From Aldrovandia affinis (lineage: Eukaryota > Chordata > Actinopteri > Notacanthiformes > Halosauridae): a stretch of DNA of 64,000 nt. The position numbers were made by a program, and so were the translations under genes. Location: the NCBI GenBank assembly GCA_029706075.1, contig JAINUG010000020.1:6353860-6417859 (forward strand). Reading direction: 5' to 3'. This document shows, piece by piece, positions 62,555 through 64,000 of the stretch. Positions within the stretch are counted from its first letter, which is position 1. The number at the start of each line of letters is the position of its first letter. The notes below the pieces were generated by a model. It saw only the letters and a program-made list of their open reading frames with translations, was not told the DNA's origin and ran no database searches.

Positions 62555-63185
62555 TGTCAGGAACGGGGTCGGAAAACCAGGTGCGGACCCAGAAATGCAA
62601 TAATGGCTTTTATTGCATAAACAGGCAATGGTCATACAGGAGTAAACAGAGCAATGCAGGGATCCAAAGAATGGTCGGGGACAGGCAGAGTTCGTTCCGG
62701 GGGAGTCAGCGGGCAGGCGAAGGTCGATAACGTGAAAGCAGTCCAGGGAACACAGGGAGGAGCGGGAACGAGACTGAGGTATAGACGAACACTGGAACAC
62801 AAACACAAACACAAACACAAACACAAACACAAACACAAACACAAACACAAACACAAACGGAGAGTTGTGTAGGCATACGCAAAGCAGTATGACCGCAATC
62901 AGACACATGAGGAATTAAGTGAAAACGATAATACAATAACGAGACAATCAGGAAATGAACATGGGAAATGAACAGCTAACTACATCAGACATAACGAGAA
63001 ACAATCAGGAATTAACACGAATGCAGCTAACTGCAATCAGACACATGAGGAACAGGTGAAAACGATAATACAATGACAAGACTGGGAACAGGTAAGTGAA
63101 AGTGAAAACACGGACCAGACAGCCAGGAAAACATGGAATAAATGAAAACACCTAATTACGGGGAACACGAACACGAGACGTGACA
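62555..63185. mobile_element. 631-bp LTR-like insertion (TGTCAG...GTGACA) with 5-bp TSD
   Basis: Starts TGTCAGGAACGGGG, ends ACGAGACGTGACA, and is flanked by ATGTG on both sides (62550-62554, 63186-63190). TG...CA ends with short inverted TGTCA/TGACA and a 5-bp TSD are the features of a solo LTR or a small non-autonomous LTR element. No coding potential; it contains an AATAAA (63136-63141) and a hexamer microsatellite. Confidence 0.65.
62796..62858. repeat. (ACAAAC)n hexanucleotide repeat
   Basis: About ten tandem copies of CAAACA inside the LTR-like insertion. Open frames across it are artefacts. Confidence 0.95.
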
Positions 63186-63325
63186 ATGTGTTTGCTTCCA
63201 AAATTGTCCTTTTTTCTGTAAGAATTCCCCAAATAAATTTCTCTTGTTTCCTATTTGCCGGTGTATTCTGATTTTATTATTGATCTTTGGTTGCGTTGAA
63301 ACCCAACACCCCTGATCCTGCCACA

Positions 63326-64000
63326 ATATATACACACACATATATAGATATATCTATAGTTAGTTAGATATAGGTATTGTAGATAGAGCTGAACTGGGAT
63401 TTCATCCCTTGCTAAATTCAGCTAAAATATGATGTCAAGTTTTGTCTGCACTGGACCTCAAAAGGACAGAGCCAAAACCAACACAAGCTCAATCATGAGT
63501 CATTAAAGCAAAGAAAAAAGAAAGATGCAGGTTTGTAAAATGCAGCTGTAGGCCCGTAACCTAGCAACAGAAAATGTCTTCCTGTAATAAATCCTGACAC
63601 AATGGAAACACTGTTTATCTTCCTGTTCTCCTTCACCAGAGGGTGTGGTGGGATGGAGTGATGATAAATAATAATGGAGCGTGAGGGAGACTGATTTCCA
63701 GCTAAGATATGAATTTATCATTCACTCACTACAACTCCACCCTCTTAGCAAAAACCTGACTCAATATTGGGAAATTGACATTAAAAAACTGTGGCTTTTT
63801 TGAAAGCGGTTATCATTCCTGTCTGAAAAAAAGCTTGAAACTAAAAAAGCACATCCTGGAAATTCCAAATCAGGATGACAAGAGATTTTAGCCTTCCAAT
63901 GTTTTAAAATGTTTTACAAATAGAGGTGTTGGGGGCTGTGACTCCACGTGAAGAATTAAAAACTACTTGATTTTCACTCATAGGTGGATCAGTATTTTTG
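63326..64000. other. Flanking DNA with the second 58-bp repeat
   Basis: Outside the 3' LTR. Contains copy 2 of the direct repeat (63569-63626) and a TA-rich start. No gene recognised. Confidence 0.4.

Larger units (their letters stand above)
53413..63325 (+). mobile_element. Ty3/Gypsy (Gmr1-like) LTR element with nested insertions
   Basis: Two related LTRs (53413-54841 and 62199-63325) start TGTGGCAG and end CTGCCAC(A). Subtracting insertions, each is about 470-490 bp. ATAT lies on both outer flanks (low-complexity, so weak as a TSD). After the 5' LTR comes a TGGTGGAGAATGCGGGC segment in primer-binding-site position, then a SCAN-like gag remnant. Before the 3' LTR is an RNase H remnant and a purine tract (GAAGGGGAGGGTA). 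Most of pol is gone and the interior is filled by younger elements. LTR identity by eye is clearly below 95 percent, so the copy is old. Confidence 0.75.
62199..63325 (+). repeat. 3' LTR of Gypsy element, split by LTR-like insert
   Basis: LTR parts 62199-62554 and 63186-63325 match the 5' LTR on both sides of the insert. Ends with CCTGATCCTGCCACA. Confidence 0.8.

Noticed and set aside
62513-62908. Minus-strand 131-codon frame with FV repeats
   Set aside because: Produced by the hexamer microsatellite inside an LTR-like insertion.

Overview
This window is vertebrate (teleost fish) genomic DNA. It holds split genes with GT-AG introns, tRNA-derived SINEs, L2-type LINEs, Tc1/mariner and hAT DNA transposons and a Ty3/Gypsy LTR element. 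Three conserved host genes could be assembled exon by exon, and each closes to an intact reading frame. NABP2 (SOSS-B1, minus strand, 3961-8631) gives 211 aa. DNAJC14 (minus strand, 19942-30469) gives 755 aa. NAB2 (plus strand, 42160-48062) gives 486 aa. All three human orthologues lie in 12q13, so the window looks like a compact piece of that ancestral block. The exact species cannot be read from the sequence.

Layout. 1-3960: AT-rich intergenic DNA with a foldback MITE (1361-2367) and a hAT-type MITE with a perfect 8-bp target duplication (3275-3792). 3961-9780: NABP2 and its 5' region, with a decayed Tc1 carrying a nested SINE in the last intron. 9781-18230: intergenic DNA dominated by Tc1 elements, including a nearly intact one with DD37E catalytic spacing (10288-11865), a LINE fragment and SINEs. 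18220-32150: DNAJC14, whose introns hold a 34-bp minisatellite, a DD36E Tc1 element and an L2 LINE inserted into a degenerate array that repeats the exon-end/splice-donor sequence. 32716-35036: a second L2 LINE with a 508-codon open reverse transcriptase frame. 36075-37587: two Tc1 remnants. 38400-49330: NAB2, with a 5' non-coding exon, a hAT element in intron 1, and an upstream ATG whose frame overlaps the main start. 49328-53412: a 185-bp MITE, a SINE and otherwise unassigned DNA. 53413-63325: a transposon nest in which a Gypsy element (Gmr1-like by its SCAN-like gag and by RNase H abutting the 3' LTR) has been hit by an L2 LINE, a retroviral integrase fragment, a foldback hAT, two SINEs, a DD34E Tc1 and an LTR-like unit.

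The three host genes do not form a pathway. NABP2 is a single-strand DNA-binding subunit of the SOSS repair complex. DNAJC14 is an ER-membrane Hsp40 co-chaperone. NAB2 is an EGR co-repressor. I found no wholly new system. The most useful observations are structural: target-site duplications that fix insertion boundaries and order, catalytic spacings that separate three Tc1 lineages, splice-donor duplications in DNAJC14, and the out-of-frame upstream ORF in NAB2. All exon boundaries, TSDs and counts were read by eye. Family names beyond that are knowledge-based and were not searched.
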